A stretch of DNA of 22,380 bases, taken from positions 1-22,380 of the forward strand of contig JAAYLJ010000091.1 of the NCBI GenBank assembly GCA_012521935.1. The letters run 5' to 3'. The notes below the pieces were generated by a model. It was given only the letters and a program-made list of their open reading frames with translations. It was not told where the DNA came from and searched no databases. Positions within the stretch are counted from its first letter, which is position 1, and every line of letters starts with the position of its first letter. The DNA is from Campylobacteraceae bacterium (GTDB lineage Bacteria > Campylobacterota > Campylobacteria > Campylobacterales > Campylobacteraceae). Below, in pieces: positions 1 through 8,332 of the stretch. The translations under genes were made by a program, and so were the position numbers.

Positions 1-968
1 ATTGAAATTCTTTTAAGATTTGGTTTCATTTCCAATTTAGCATTTGGAAAATTTACTGAATTTGTAATATTGCCACTTTCTAAAAACTCTTTTAAAGAAG
101 ATGCAGCAAATATGGCACAATTCTCCTCACTCTCCTTAGTTGAAGCTCCTAAATGAGGGATTGCAATAACCTTTTCATGGCTTATTAATGTACTATTTGG
201 AAAATCAGTTACATAAGTACTTACTTGATTTTTGTCTAGCGCACTAATTAAATCTTCATCATTAAAAAGCTCACCTCTAGAAAAATTCATAATTTTAATG
301 CCATTTTTCATCTTATTAAAAAGCTCTTCATTATACATTTGTTTAGTAGATGGAAGTAGCGGAACATGAATGGTTAAAAAGTCAGACTTTTTAAGAAGAT
401 ACTCTAAACTTGAAGCTTTTTTAACCTTATTTGAAAGCTCCCAAGCTGCGTCAACTGATAGATAAGGATCAAATCCTATCACATTCATACCAAGTGATAG
501 TGCATCTTTTGCAACTAAAGCCCCAATGGCTCCTAGGCCAATAACGCCTAAAGTTTTACCTTTTATCTCAGATCCAGCAAATCTTGATTTGTTTTTCTCT
601 ACCTGTGATTCAATTTCGCTATCTTCTCCCTTTAAAACTTTAGCCCAGCCCACACCTTTTATAATCTCTCTTGAGGCTAAAAATAGCGAACAGATAACTA
701 ACTCTTTAACCGCATTCGCATTTGCACCAGGAGTATTAAAAACCACTATCCCCTCATCACTACATCTTTGTAAAGGAATATTGTTTACCCCAGCGCCAGC
801 TCTTGCAATGGCTTTTAATGATTTTGGAAAAGTCATCTCATGCATTTGGTAGCTTCTAGCTAGAATTGCATCAGGATTATCTTCTTCATTAGATATGCAG
901 TAATCCTCTTTTGGCAAAAGAGTTAAGCCTTTGTTTGAAATTTTGTTTAAGGTTAAAATCTTATACAT
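1..968 (-). CDS. serA: D-3-phosphoglycerate dehydrogenase, 3' part cut by window start
   Basis: Catalyses the first step of serine synthesis, oxidation of 3-phosphoglycerate to 3-phosphohydroxypyruvate with NAD, in the cytoplasm. I translated it by hand: it begins MYKILTLNK and stays open for 322 codons to the window edge. Visible are the substrate-side segment RAGAGVNNIP, the Rossmann motif GVIGLGAIG, the FSRGE loop carrying the substrate arginine, and HLGAST with the catalytic histidine. The N-terminus resembles the shorter (about 390-residue) SerA class rather than the 520-residue class. The cut falls where a C-terminal ACT-type regulatory domain would begin, so feedback control by serine cannot be judged. 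The start is ATG at 968-966 with AGAGG upstream. Only one base separates it from the serC stop, so the two pathway enzymes are almost certainly co-translated. Confidence 0.93.
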   Translation of the reverse strand, partial: MYKILTLNKISNKGLTLLPKEDYCISNEEDNPDAILARSYQMHEMTFPKSLKAIARAGAGVNNIPLQRCSDEGIVVFNTPGANANAVKELVICSLFLASREIIKGVGWAKVLKGEDSEIESQVEKNKSRFAGSEIKGKTLGVIGLGAIGALVAKDALSLGMNVIGFDPYLSVDAAWELSNKVKKASSLEYLLKKSDFLTIHVPLLPSTKQMYNEELFNKMKNGIKIMNFSRGELFNDEDLISALDKNQVSTYVTDFPNSTLISHEKVIAIPHLGASTKESEENCAIFAASSLKEFLESGNITNSVNFPNAKLEMKPNLKRIS

Positions 969-969
969 C

Positions 970-2037
970 CTAACCTCTTTTCTTTGCAAATTCATTAAGC
1001 AATTCACAAAGGGCACTAACACCTTCTATGCGCATTGCATTATATATTGAAGCTCTAAGTCCACCAACGCTTCTATGTCCTTTTAAGCCAATCATTCCTG
1101 CCTTAGTTGCTTCTTTTAAAAGTTCACTCTCTAATTCATTGTCTTGAAGCTTAAATGAGACATTCATCAGCGATCTAGACTCTTTTTTGGCATGTGGAAC
1201 ATAAAATCCATTACTATTATCTAAAGCCTCATATAGTAATGAAGCTTTAGATTTATTATATTTTTCTATTTTCTTAATGCCACCTTGAGATTTAATCCAC
1301 TTCATTGTGAGATTTAAAAGATATATGCTAAAAGTTGGCGGCGTATTATAAAGTGAATTTGCCTTAGCATGAGTTTTATATCTTAGCATTGTAGGAACGC
1401 TATTAGATGAGCGCTCAAGTAGGTTTTTTCTAATAATAACAATAGTAATTCCAGATGGGCCTGCATTTTTTTGAGCTCCAGCAAAAAGTAAATCTACATT
1501 TTCCCAATCAACCATATATGAAAAAATATCACTAGAAGCATCTACTACTAAAGGAGATTTTGTTTTTGGAAAGTTTTTATATTGTGTTCCATAAATTGTA
1601 TTATTTGAAGTTATATAAGCATAATCAGCATCGTTGCTAAAGTTAACCTCTGGAATATATGAGTAAGTTTCATCTTTGCTGCTAGCAACTATCTTGAAGT
1701 TATATCCTAAAAGTTTAGCCTCTTCAATGGCTTTTGCTGACCATACTCCAGTATCTGCAAACTCAATAGCACCACCTTCATATAGATTTAGTGGCACCAT
1801 TGCAAACTGCATAGATGCTCCACCTTGCAAAAATAAAATATCAAATTCATTAGGCAAAGCGTAGAGTTCTCGTATCAAATCTATCGCTTCATTGTGCACT
1901 TTATCATAAAGAGTGCTCCTGTGAGAAGCTTCCATAATGGAAATGCCGCTACCTTCAAAGTCTATAAACTCTTTATGAGCCTCTTTTAAAACCTCAGGAG
2001 GAATCATCGATGGACCCGCTCCAAAATTAATTCTCAT
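970..2037 (-). CDS. serC: Phosphoserine aminotransferase
   Basis: PLP-dependent class V aminotransferase converting 3-phosphohydroxypyruvate and glutamate to phosphoserine, the step after SerA; it can also act in PLP synthesis. The protein has 355 residues, normal for the family. Seen: N-terminal NFGAGPS, the phosphate/PLP-binding GGASMQF (about 72-78), ASSDIFS after the cofactor aspartate, and the Schiff-base lysine in AQKNAGPSG (K190). A GTG one codon upstream (2040) would also open the frame. I chose the ATG at 2037 because AAGGAG then sits five bases upstream, while the GTG would be too close. The gene has its own candidate promoter and is followed one base later by serA. Confidence 0.97.
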   Translation of the reverse strand: MRINFGAGPSMIPPEVLKEAHKEFIDFEGSGISIMEASHRSTLYDKVHNEAIDLIRELYALPNEFDILFLQGGASMQFAMVPLNLYEGGAIEFADTGVWSAKAIEEAKLLGYNFKIVASSKDETYSYIPEVNFSNDADYAYITSNNTIYGTQYKNFPKTKSPLVVDASSDIFSYMVDWENVDLLFAGAQKNAGPSGITIVIIRKNLLERSSNSVPTMLRYKTHAKANSLYNTPPTFSIYLLNLTMKWIKSQGGIKKIEKYNKSKASLLYEALDNSNGFYVPHAKKESRSLMNVSFKLQDNELESELLKEATKAGMIGLKGHRSVGGLRASIYNAMRIEGVSALCELLNEFAKKRG

Positions 2038-2084
2038 CACCTCTCCTTATCTTAATTAGGTATGAATTTTTATAAAAAGCTTAC

Positions 2085-2092
2085 ATTTTACC
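2085..2092 (-). promoter_or_regulatory. Candidate serC-serA promoter, extended -10
   Basis: On the minus strand this reads TTGGTAAAAT, an extended -10 (TG-G-TAAAAT), about 48 bases before the serC ATG. The surrounding gap (2038-2100) is AT-rich and also holds the AAGGAG ribosome site. The core hexamer is at 2090-2085. No clear -35 is seen, which is usual for Campylobacterota sigma-70 promoters. Inferred from sequence alone. Confidence 0.45.
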
Positions 2093-2100
2093 AAAACAAT

Positions 2101-2928
2101 CTATAAAATCTTATGAAGCGTAGTAGCGTCTCCCATCCAATTTGCAAGAGTTTCCCAATCGCTCTTTTCGACCATCTTTTTTGCTAATGATAACTCTTTT
2201 TCAAAAGCTGTTATGGCTTCTAGAATATTTTCTCTATTTTGTTTAAAAATTTCACTCCACATAATGGGGGAACTTTTTGCAATCCTGCTCATATCTTTAA
2301 AACCACCACCAGCTAAAAGCAAAATCCGTTTTGGATCTTCTTGTTTCATTACACTATTAGCTAAGGCGTAACTTAGGGCATGAGGCAGATGAGAGATAAA
2401 TGCTGCATGTTTATCGTGCGCCTCTTCATCCATAAAAACTATCTTCATTCCTATGTGTGAAAAGACTCCAACAGTTCTTTCTTTATGCAAATCTCCTGAA
2501 CTATCAAAATCACAAAGTACTACAACTGCACCTTGATATAGATTTTCAAGAGCAGCGCTTGGGCCAAACTTTTCAGTTCCAGTCATTGGGTGAGCAGCTA
2601 TGAAGTTAGATCTTATTGAGGCGGGGACTGAGCTTATAATCTTTGCTTTTGTACTTCCTAAATCAATTATTGTTGTTTTTTCTGAAACATCTTTTAGCTT
2701 TTCTAAAGTTTTAATTATCGCTTCAACTGGGATAGCTAAAAAAATCATATCACACTCTTTTATCTCACTAAATGAGACAATCTCTTCAACTAATCCAAGC
2801 TTTAGTGCCTCTTCGCAGTGAGTTAAGTTGTGATCAAATCCAACAACTGAGCTTATAATTTTTGTTTTTTTTAAGGCAAGACCTAAAGAACCACCCATTA
2901 AGCCAAGCCCAATAATGCCTATTCGCAT
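2101..2928 (-). CDS. tyrA: Prephenate dehydrogenase
   Basis: Oxidatively decarboxylates prephenate to 4-hydroxyphenylpyruvate in tyrosine synthesis. The protein has 275 residues, a monofunctional TyrA without a fused chorismate mutase. Seen: the Rossmann motif GIIGLGLMGGSLG at the N-terminus, the dinucleotide segment IDLGSTK (about 88-94), the active-site AAHPMTGTE (about 111-119), and HLPHALSYALA in the helical C-terminal dimerisation domain. No ACT domain is evident. The frame opens further to a TTG at 2943, but AAGGA lies six to seven bases before the ATG at 2928, so the ATG is preferred. It is first in a minus-strand group with serC and serA, and divergent from bamA. Confidence 0.96.
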   Translation of the reverse strand: MRIGIIGLGLMGGSLGLALKKTKIISSVVGFDHNLTHCEEALKLGLVEEIVSFSEIKECDMIFLAIPVEAIIKTLEKLKDVSEKTTIIDLGSTKAKIISSVPASIRSNFIAAHPMTGTEKFGPSAALENLYQGAVVVLCDFDSSGDLHKERTVGVFSHIGMKIVFMDEEAHDKHAAFISHLPHALSYALANSVMKQEDPKRILLLAGGGFKDMSRIAKSSPIMWSEIFKQNRENILEAITAFEKELSLAKKMVEKSDWETLANWMGDATTLHKIL

Positions 2929-2951
2929 AAAAAATCCTTGCAAAAGTGGTT

Positions 2952-2957
2952 ATTTTA
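2952..2957 (-). promoter_or_regulatory. Candidate tyrA -10 box
   Basis: TAAAAT on the minus strand, about 24 bases upstream of the tyrA ATG, so transcription would start near 2945, just before the AAGGA ribosome site. The tyrA-bamA divergent gap is only 97 bases, so the two promoters lie close together. Weak evidence; inferred from sequence only. Confidence 0.35.
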
Positions 2958-2977
2958 CACCGAATTAAAATTGGAAA

Positions 2978-2986
2978 TGGTATTAT
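2978..2986 (+). promoter_or_regulatory. Candidate bamA promoter, extended -10
   Basis: TGGTATTAT (TG-G-TATTAT), an extended -10 about 40 bases before the bamA TTG start. It has the same form as the extended -10 boxes of nadA, cosR and serC in this window. A TATAAT also reads on the minus strand over nearly the same bases, so the divergent promoters may overlap. Confidence 0.45.
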
Positions 2987-3025
2987 ATCCACTTTATTAA
3001 AAACAGAAATTAATGAGGATAAAAT

Positions 3026-5248
3026 TTGAAAAACTTAAAATACTTCATCCCTCTTTTGCTTTGCTCTTACCTTTCAGCCATTCCAATAAAATCAATCTCT
3101 TTTGATGGAATAGTAAGACTTTCAACTGACACAGCTTTAGAGTTAAGCGGGTTAAGAGTTGGTGAAGAGTTAGATATTGAGAAAGTGGATCACGCTATTA
3201 AAAAGCTATATTTGCAAAGCTATTTTGAAGATATTTGGGTAGAAGAAGATAGCGGGCATGTAACTATATTTGTAAAAGAAAAACCAGTAGTAGCTAGAGT
3301 AGAGTTTGATGGTGTTGGCAAAACTGATAGGGAGACGATAGAGAAGTTTTTACCCATTAAAAAAGGGATGATGCACGATTACGCATCTATTGAAGAGGCT
3401 AAATCAACCATAAAACAATTTTTTGAAGCAAAAGGCTATTTTGATACAGTAGTTGAGTCTAAAGAAGAGCCACTAGCAAATGATGATAGAAGTTTAAAAG
3501 TAACTTTTGTTGTAAATAGGGGTGAAAAAATCCTCATCCGTTCAGTGGAAATGTGCGGGGCAGAATCTTTAAGATATAAAGATGTTGAGCTAGAGCTTGG
3601 AAATAAACAAAGAGAGCTACTTGGCTATTTTTGGGGTTTTAACTCTGGTGAATTAAAAATACATGAACTTCCACTTGATAGTGATAGAATTAAAGATGCC
3701 TATATGAAAAAAGGCTTTTTAGATGTAGAGGTTAGCCCTGCGTTTTTGAAAACTTATGCAGATAGTTTTAATGCTTCGCTTTCATATTACATAGAAGAGG
3801 GCGATAAATACACAGTTAAAAAGATAACTTTTGATGATAAAGATGGTTTATTAGATGAAGAGAAGTTAAGAAAAAGACTTCTTTTAAAAGAGCAAGAGAG
3901 GATGAATGTTGATTGGCTAAGGAAAGATTTAAAAACTATTGAAACCTTAGTTGCTGATCAAGGATATGCCTTTGCTAGAGCTTATCCAGACATAAAGCAA
4001 GATAAAGAGGATAAAAGTGCATCTATTATCTACCATATTATCCCAGGAGATAAAGTTACAATTAGAAATGTAAGGATTTCTGGAAACAGTAGAACAATAG
4101 ATAGGGCAATAAGAAGAGAGCTTTACTTAACAGAAGGAAGCCTTTATAGCAGAACTGATTTAAATGATTCAATTAATGCAATAAGAAGAACAGGTTACTT
4201 TGAAGATGCTGCCATAAAAGAGGAAAGAGTAAGTAAAAACAGTATGGACTTGATAGTAAATGTAACTGAAACCAATACTGGCGCAATTGCAGGGGGAATT
4301 GGATATGGAACTGCTAAAGGGATAATTTTAAGTGGAAGCATATCTGATAATAATATATTTGGATCTGGATTAAAGGGTGTTTTTGCAGTTGAGAGATCTG
4401 ATGATGAGCTCTCTGGTAGGATTTCCTTGACTAACCCAAGAGTTTTTGATTCAGTTTATAGTTTAGGTGGAAGTGTATATGCTGAAGATAATGAGTGGAT
4501 TGACTTTAAAGAGAAAATTTTAGGTGCAAATATGCATGTGGGAAGAAAAATAGGTAGATATACAAGTGTAAGTTTACTCTACACCATAGAAGAGACAAAT
4601 CTAAAGGGATTAACTCAAGGTTTAAAAGATTGGGGATATAAAGAGGGAAAGAGTTTAAAAAGCTCACTATCTCCATCAATATCATTTGATAATACAGATG
4701 ATTATTATCTACCAAGAAGTGGCTTTGAAGCTAGTACTTCGCTTGAGTTTGCTGGAGTGGGAGGAGATGAAAAGTTTACTAAAAGCATTACCCAGTTTGC
4801 AACTTTTTATGGTTTTAGAGATAAGACTGATTATGATTTAATCTTAAGATATAGAGCTAGATATGCGATGGTTTGGGATAATGGATATTTGCCAATTTAC
4901 GAAAGACTCTACCTTGGAGGACTTAGTACCTTAAGAGGTTTTAGATCAAGATCGATTTCACCTAGAAATAAAGAGGGAAAATTAAGAGGTGGTGAAATTT
5001 ACTTTACAAATAGTATTGAAGCAAGCATTCCTTTGGTTGAAAGATTAAAGATGAGAGCTTCAGGTTTTATTGATTATGGAATGATTGGGGATAAAAAATT
5101 AACAGAAGAGACAAGGGCAAGTGCAGGTGTAGCGCTTGAATGGAACTCGCCTTTAGGGCCAATTGCTCTAATTTATGCAAAACCAATTAAAAGTGAAACT
5201 TGGGATGAAACATCAAAGTTTGAATTTACAATTGGAAGGCAGTTTTAA
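3026..5248 (+). CDS. bamA: Outer-membrane protein assembly factor BamA
   Basis: Omp85-family insertase, core of the machine that folds beta-barrel proteins into the outer membrane. The protein has 740 residues. Residues 1-18 look like a signal peptide (lysines, then a hydrophobic stretch ending LSA). Five POTRA repeats follow to about residue 417, each ending in the usual pattern of a strand after GYF/GFL turns (for example GYFD near 137, GFLD near 230, GYFED near 390). The 16-stranded barrel then runs to a terminal phenylalanine (FTIGRQF), the expected C-terminal signal. The barrel-lumen loop motif RGF is at 637-639. The start is TTG with GAGG eight bases upstream; a nearby ATG at 3013 is out of frame. 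It is transcribed alone and convergent with ppx. Confidence 0.97.
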   Translation: MKNLKYFIPLLLCSYLSAIPIKSISFDGIVRLSTDTALELSGLRVGEELDIEKVDHAIKKLYLQSYFEDIWVEEDSGHVTIFVKEKPVVARVEFDGVGKTDRETIEKFLPIKKGMMHDYASIEEAKSTIKQFFEAKGYFDTVVESKEEPLANDDRSLKVTFVVNRGEKILIRSVEMCGAESLRYKDVELELGNKQRELLGYFWGFNSGELKIHELPLDSDRIKDAYMKKGFLDVEVSPAFLKTYADSFNASLSYYIEEGDKYTVKKITFDDKDGLLDEEKLRKRLLLKEQERMNVDWLRKDLKTIETLVADQGYAFARAYPDIKQDKEDKSASIIYHIIPGDKVTIRNVRISGNSRTIDRAIRRELYLTEGSLYSRTDLNDSINAIRRTGYFEDAAIKEERVSKNSMDLIVNVTETNTGAIAGGIGYGTAKGIILSGSISDNNIFGSGLKGVFAVERSDDELSGRISLTNPRVFDSVYSLGGSVYAEDNEWIDFKEKILGANMHVGRKIGRYTSVSLLYTIEETNLKGLTQGLKDWGYKEGKSLKSSLSPSISFDNTDDYYLPRSGFEASTSLEFAGVGGDEKFTKSITQFATFYGFRDKTDYDLILRYRARYAMVWDNGYLPIYERLYLGGLSTLRGFRSRSISPRNKEGKLRGGEIYFTNSIEASIPLVERLKMRASGFIDYGMIGDKKLTEETRASAGVALEWNSPLGPIALIYAKPIKSETWDETSKFEFTIGRQF

Positions 5249-6712
5249 CTACCTAAATGCGATGGCAAATGAAGCAGGTTTAATAAGTTTTTTAACAGCT
5301 TCTTTTGCAAGAACGGTGGAGGAGCTGTTTTTAATGTAAAGAGTGTGGTTTTTGTAGCAAAATTCCATTTTTTGCCTTGAATAATCAATATTTAAACTCT
5401 TTGCAAAAGCTAAAATGAAACTAAGCCATAAAACAGTATCTTTATCAGGTAGTAACTCTTCAAAAAGAGTTAATTCTGCTTCAGTTGGCAGTTTGCTATG
5501 GTGAGTTTTTACCAAAAGTGCAATTAATGCCTTCTCTTTATGAGTGTATCCAAAATTCAAACTATTTAATACAAAATAAAAGCCATGAAGCCTTGATTGA
5601 TAAAAGTTTAAATTTCTCCCAACATCATGCAATTTACCAGCTATTTCTAACTCTTTTTTAAAACTACTATCCATTTTATGCAAACTTTGAAGCGCGTCAA
5701 AGAGCATGGATGCACACTTGGCGGTATGAAGATCATCTTTTTTAGATATAGCAAACCTATCTATGAGGCTTTTAAGGCTAGGATTAAAATTTTGAGGAAA
5801 GACTCCATTTGAGGTTTTTAAAAGATCTTTTAAAAAAACACCCTCTCTAACCCCAGCACCAGAAGTTAGCACTCTTTTAATTTCTAATTTTGAAACTATA
5901 GAGTTAAAGATTAAGCCACCTTCTCTAACGGTATCAAATCTATCTTTTTTAAACCCAATTAATTTTAAATCCTCAGGAGTTAGGGTAGGGATTTTATTTA
6001 AAAAATCTTTATGGCTTTTTATCTCATATTCAAACCCATGCACTGTTTTTAAAGGATACTCCTCTTTTTCCATGATAAATGATGAGATAGCCCTAAGTGT
6101 TCCGCCTATGGTTATTAAAAGTGGAGATTTAAAATCTTCAATATCACCAATATTTTCATTTAAAAAGGCATCTAACTCAACTTTAGGCTTATCTTGATCA
6201 AAAAAGAGCTCTTTTAATCTAATAGTTCCAATGTCAAGCGAGAGCGTTTTTACGATTTTCCCATCAATTATCTTTGAAAGTTCAGTAGATCCTCCACCAA
6301 TGTCAATGGTGGTTGCTTCTTTTATGGGGGGTAGTAAATTGATAGCTCCAGTAGCTCCAAGCAAAGCCTCTTCATTGCCATCAATGATTTTAATCTTTAA
6401 TCCACTCTCTTTTTTTACTTTATTTATAAACTCTTTTTTATTTGGAGCATCTCTTAGGGCTGAAGTTGCAATACAAAAAATTTTATAACATTTAATATTT
6501 TTACATAAAAAACTAAACTCTTTTAATATCGTAATGGCTCTTTGGATGGGAGCTTCTTGCAATCTTCCACCACTTTCATAAGCTCCCTCACCAATCCTCA
6601 CACGGCTTTTTATCTCTTTTAAAAGATGAAAACCATAACGGCTAGTTTTTTCATATACTGCTAATCTAACAGAGTTTGTTCCAAGATCAATAACAGCTGT
6701 TAATTTAGCCAT
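5249..6712 (-). CDS. Ppx/GppA-family exopolyphosphatase / (p)ppGpp phosphohydrolase
   Basis: ASKHA-fold phosphatase that hydrolyses inorganic polyphosphate and/or pppGpp; which substrate dominates cannot be read from sequence. The protein has 487 residues. Seen: phosphate-1 loop DLGTNS (9-14), the SALRDA region (84-89), DGNEEALLG with a catalytic glutamate (111-119), the phosphate-2 loop DIGGGSTEL (137-145) and ATP-site-like GAGVREG (285-291). The C-terminal half (about 320-487) carries an HD-type helical domain with LHDVGR (HD at 362-363). The ATG overlaps the ferredoxin stop (TAATG, one shared base), implying translational coupling. Its TAG abuts the bamA TAA with no base between. In C. jejuni, from memory, the homologue is also next to fdxB and cosR. 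Confidence 0.93.
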   Translation of the reverse strand: MAKLTAVIDLGTNSVRLAVYEKTSRYGFHLLKEIKSRVRIGEGAYESGGRLQEAPIQRAITILKEFSFLCKNIKCYKIFCIATSALRDAPNKKEFINKVKKESGLKIKIIDGNEEALLGATGAINLLPPIKEATTIDIGGGSTELSKIIDGKIVKTLSLDIGTIRLKELFFDQDKPKVELDAFLNENIGDIEDFKSPLLITIGGTLRAISSFIMEKEEYPLKTVHGFEYEIKSHKDFLNKIPTLTPEDLKLIGFKKDRFDTVREGGLIFNSIVSKLEIKRVLTSGAGVREGVFLKDLLKTSNGVFPQNFNPSLKSLIDRFAISKKDDLHTAKCASMLFDALQSLHKMDSSFKKELEIAGKLHDVGRNLNFYQSRLHGFYFVLNSLNFGYTHKEKALIALLVKTHHSKLPTEAELTLFEELLPDKDTVLWLSFILAFAKSLNIDYSRQKMEFCYKNHTLYIKNSSSTVLAKEAVKKLIKPASFAIAFR

Positions 6713-6963
6713 TACTCTTCATCATTTAGCTGTTCAAATTTTAGCCTCAATTCCTCAATGCTCTCAACATTGTCTGGATCTGGGATTATACAATCCACTG
6801 GACAAACTGCCACACACTGCGGCTCATCAAAATGCCCCATACACTCAGTACAATAATCTGGATCTATTATATAAATTGGATCTGCCTCTTCAATAGCACC
6901 GTTTGGGCACTCATCTCTACAAGCATCACAAGCAATACACTCATCAGTTATCATCAATGACAT
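6712..6963 (-). CDS. 2[4Fe-4S] ferredoxin (YfhL / Allochromatium type)
   Basis: Small cytoplasmic electron carrier of 83 residues. The first cluster ligands are C-x2-C-x2-C-x3-C-P near the N-terminus (CIACDACRDECP). The second is the diagnostic spaced set C-x2-C-x8-C-x3-C-P (CTECMGHFDEPQCVAVCP). The longer second loop marks the Allochromatium vinosum/YfhL class rather than the clostridial one. The C-terminal tail is acidic. I chose the ATG at 6963: GAGGAT lies six bases upstream, while the frame's earlier ATG at 7002 overlaps the promoter and would add a non-conserved leader. The neighbouring ppx is translationally coupled. The redox partner is unknown. The C. jejuni counterpart is annotated fdxB, from memory. 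Confidence 0.95.
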   Translation of the reverse strand: MSLMITDECIACDACRDECPNGAIEEADPIYIIDPDYCTECMGHFDEPQCVAVCPVDCIIPDPDNVESIEELRLKFEQLNDEE

Positions 6964-6993
6964 TAAATATCCTCTTTTTGAAATATTTTGTGT

Positions 6994-7015
6994 GTTATAC
7001 ACTAAAGTAACTTTA
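6994..7015 (-). promoter_or_regulatory. Candidate ferredoxin promoter with adjacent dyad
   Basis: On the minus strand a TATAAC -10 (6999-6994) preceded by AGTG lies about 30 bases before the ferredoxin ATG. Just upstream, at 7003-7015, is a perfect dyad: TAAAGT, one central base, then ACTTTA. It would fall in the spacer of the promoter, a usual place for a repressor site. The regulator is unknown. Confidence 0.4.
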
Positions 7016-7051
7016 ACAAAATTGAAAGATGAAATTTTTTCTTACTTGAAG

Positions 7052-8332
7052 TTAAATTGGTAAGGCTAATTTAGCCACAGCCCCATTCCCATTTTTTTTG
7101 TTAGAGATGGAAATTGAAGCTCCAAGTGCATCTGCGGCGCCTTTGGCTAAAAATAGCCCTAACCCAGAGCCGCCTTTGCTACCAAATCTTACAAAAGGTG
7201 CAAAAAGATCTTTACTCTCATCTATCCCTACTCCCTCATCATATACTTCTATATTTAAAAATGTATCATGAATGAAAGCTTTTACAGTTACAGTTGCACC
7301 TTTATCTGAAAATTTTAAAGCATTTTGAACAAAATTTTGCAAAATATGAGTTAAAAGTGTCTGTTGGGTTTTAATTTTTAAAGAGTTAAAGCCAATTTCA
7401 CTCACTATATTTTTTTCTTCTAAATGAGCTAAAATTTTAAAATCATTTATCTTTTTTTCTAAAAATAGAGCGACATCGATTAAAATGGGCTCTTCAAACT
7501 GAGCGCCTTCTTGTCTTCCTATCTCTAAGATAGCACTTATCATTGAGTTCATCTCATCCACTGCTTCAATATTGTTTTTAATGGCTTCAATATACTTCTC
7601 TTTTTCTCTACTCTTAAGTAAAGTTACTTCATTTTTTGTTTTCATTACAGCAAGTGGAGTTTTAAGCTCATGCGCAGTACCAATAAAAAGCTCTTTTTGA
7701 TACTTTACAAAAGTTTGAATTCTCTCAATTAGCCTATTTATACTAAGCCCTAAAGGTATGAACTCTTCAGGTAAAGATTTAGTTTCAACTGATTTTAAAA
7801 ACCCTTCATTCATTCTACTTAATCTACCTGCTAGGGTTTTAATCGGCACTAGGAGCATTCTTGAAAGAAATAGAGCATAAAAAAGTATCAAAAAAACTGC
7901 GCTTAAATTAATGAGCACTATATCTCTTAATATCCTATCAAGCATGGCACTTGTTGAGGTAATATCTTGATAAAGTACCAAAAAAGCATCATTTTGAAAC
8001 CAAAGAGGCACATAAGCATTTAACCATGTTCTATCTTCACTTCTATATTGGATTAAATTTAAAGTTCTATGCCTTTTTGGATGCAGTTCTATCTTTGCTT
8101 CAATCTCATGAGGTAAAAAAGAGTGAGTTATAGTGTATCCATTAATAATCTTATTTGGCTCAATACTTCTTTCAACAGTAGTGGCATAATTTGTTAAAGT
8201 TTGGGTTAAATTTGCATAGATAGAGGTTTTAATGGTTTGATATAAAATTACAGAAAAGATGACAATTAGTGTCGCAGAAGCGGACACTAATTGCGTTAAA
8301 AACTTAGTTCTTATACTTTTTTGGGAAAACAA
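7052..8332 (-). CDS. Sensor histidine kinase overlapping the CosR-like regulator gene
   Basis: Inner-membrane two-component kinase of 426 residues. Order: membrane helix 1 (about 12-34), a roughly 100-residue periplasmic sensor region, membrane helix 2 (about 135-160), a HAMP-like linker (to about 213), and a HisKA dimerisation helix with the phospho-accepting histidine in TAHELKTPL (H221). The ATPase domain has an N box around N333-N337 (LQNFVQNALKFS), DEGVG (365-369) and GGSGLGL (387-393). All catalytic motifs are present. The likely start is TTG at 8332 with AGAGG about nine bases upstream, giving a 22-base overlap with the response-regulator gene; no ATG exists before helix 1. The stimulus is unknown: the periplasmic part has no domain I recognise. 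Its partner should be the overlapping CosR-like regulator. Confidence 0.93.
   Translation of the reverse strand: MFSQKSIRTKFLTQLVSASATLIVIFSVILYQTIKTSIYANLTQTLTNYATTVERSIEPNKIINGYTITHSFLPHEIEAKIELHPKRHRTLNLIQYRSEDRTWLNAYVPLWFQNDAFLVLYQDITSTSAMLDRILRDIVLINLSAVFLILFYALFLSRMLLVPIKTLAGRLSRMNEGFLKSVETKSLPEEFIPLGLSINRLIERIQTFVKYQKELFIGTAHELKTPLAVMKTKNEVTLLKSREKEKYIEAIKNNIEAVDEMNSMISAILEIGRQEGAQFEEPILIDVALFLEKKINDFKILAHLEEKNIVSEIGFNSLKIKTQQTLLTHILQNFVQNALKFSDKGATVTVKAFIHDTFLNIEVYDEGVGIDESKDLFAPFVRFGSKGGSGLGLFLAKGAADALGASISISNKKNGNGAVAKLALPI

Noticed and set aside
526..852. Plus-strand open frame of 108 codons near the window start
   Set aside because: It lies antisense within serA, whose minus-strand translation shows clear family motifs; no ribosome site or recognisable protein.
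2929..2943. TTG start of tyrA at 2943
   Set aside because: The AAGGA ribosome site would lie inside the coding sequence; the ATG at 2928 begins the usual dinucleotide-binding motif.
6964..7002. Longer ferredoxin start at ATG 7002
   Set aside because: The added 13 residues overlap the ribosome site and predicted promoter, and ferredoxins of this class begin just before the first cysteine motif.
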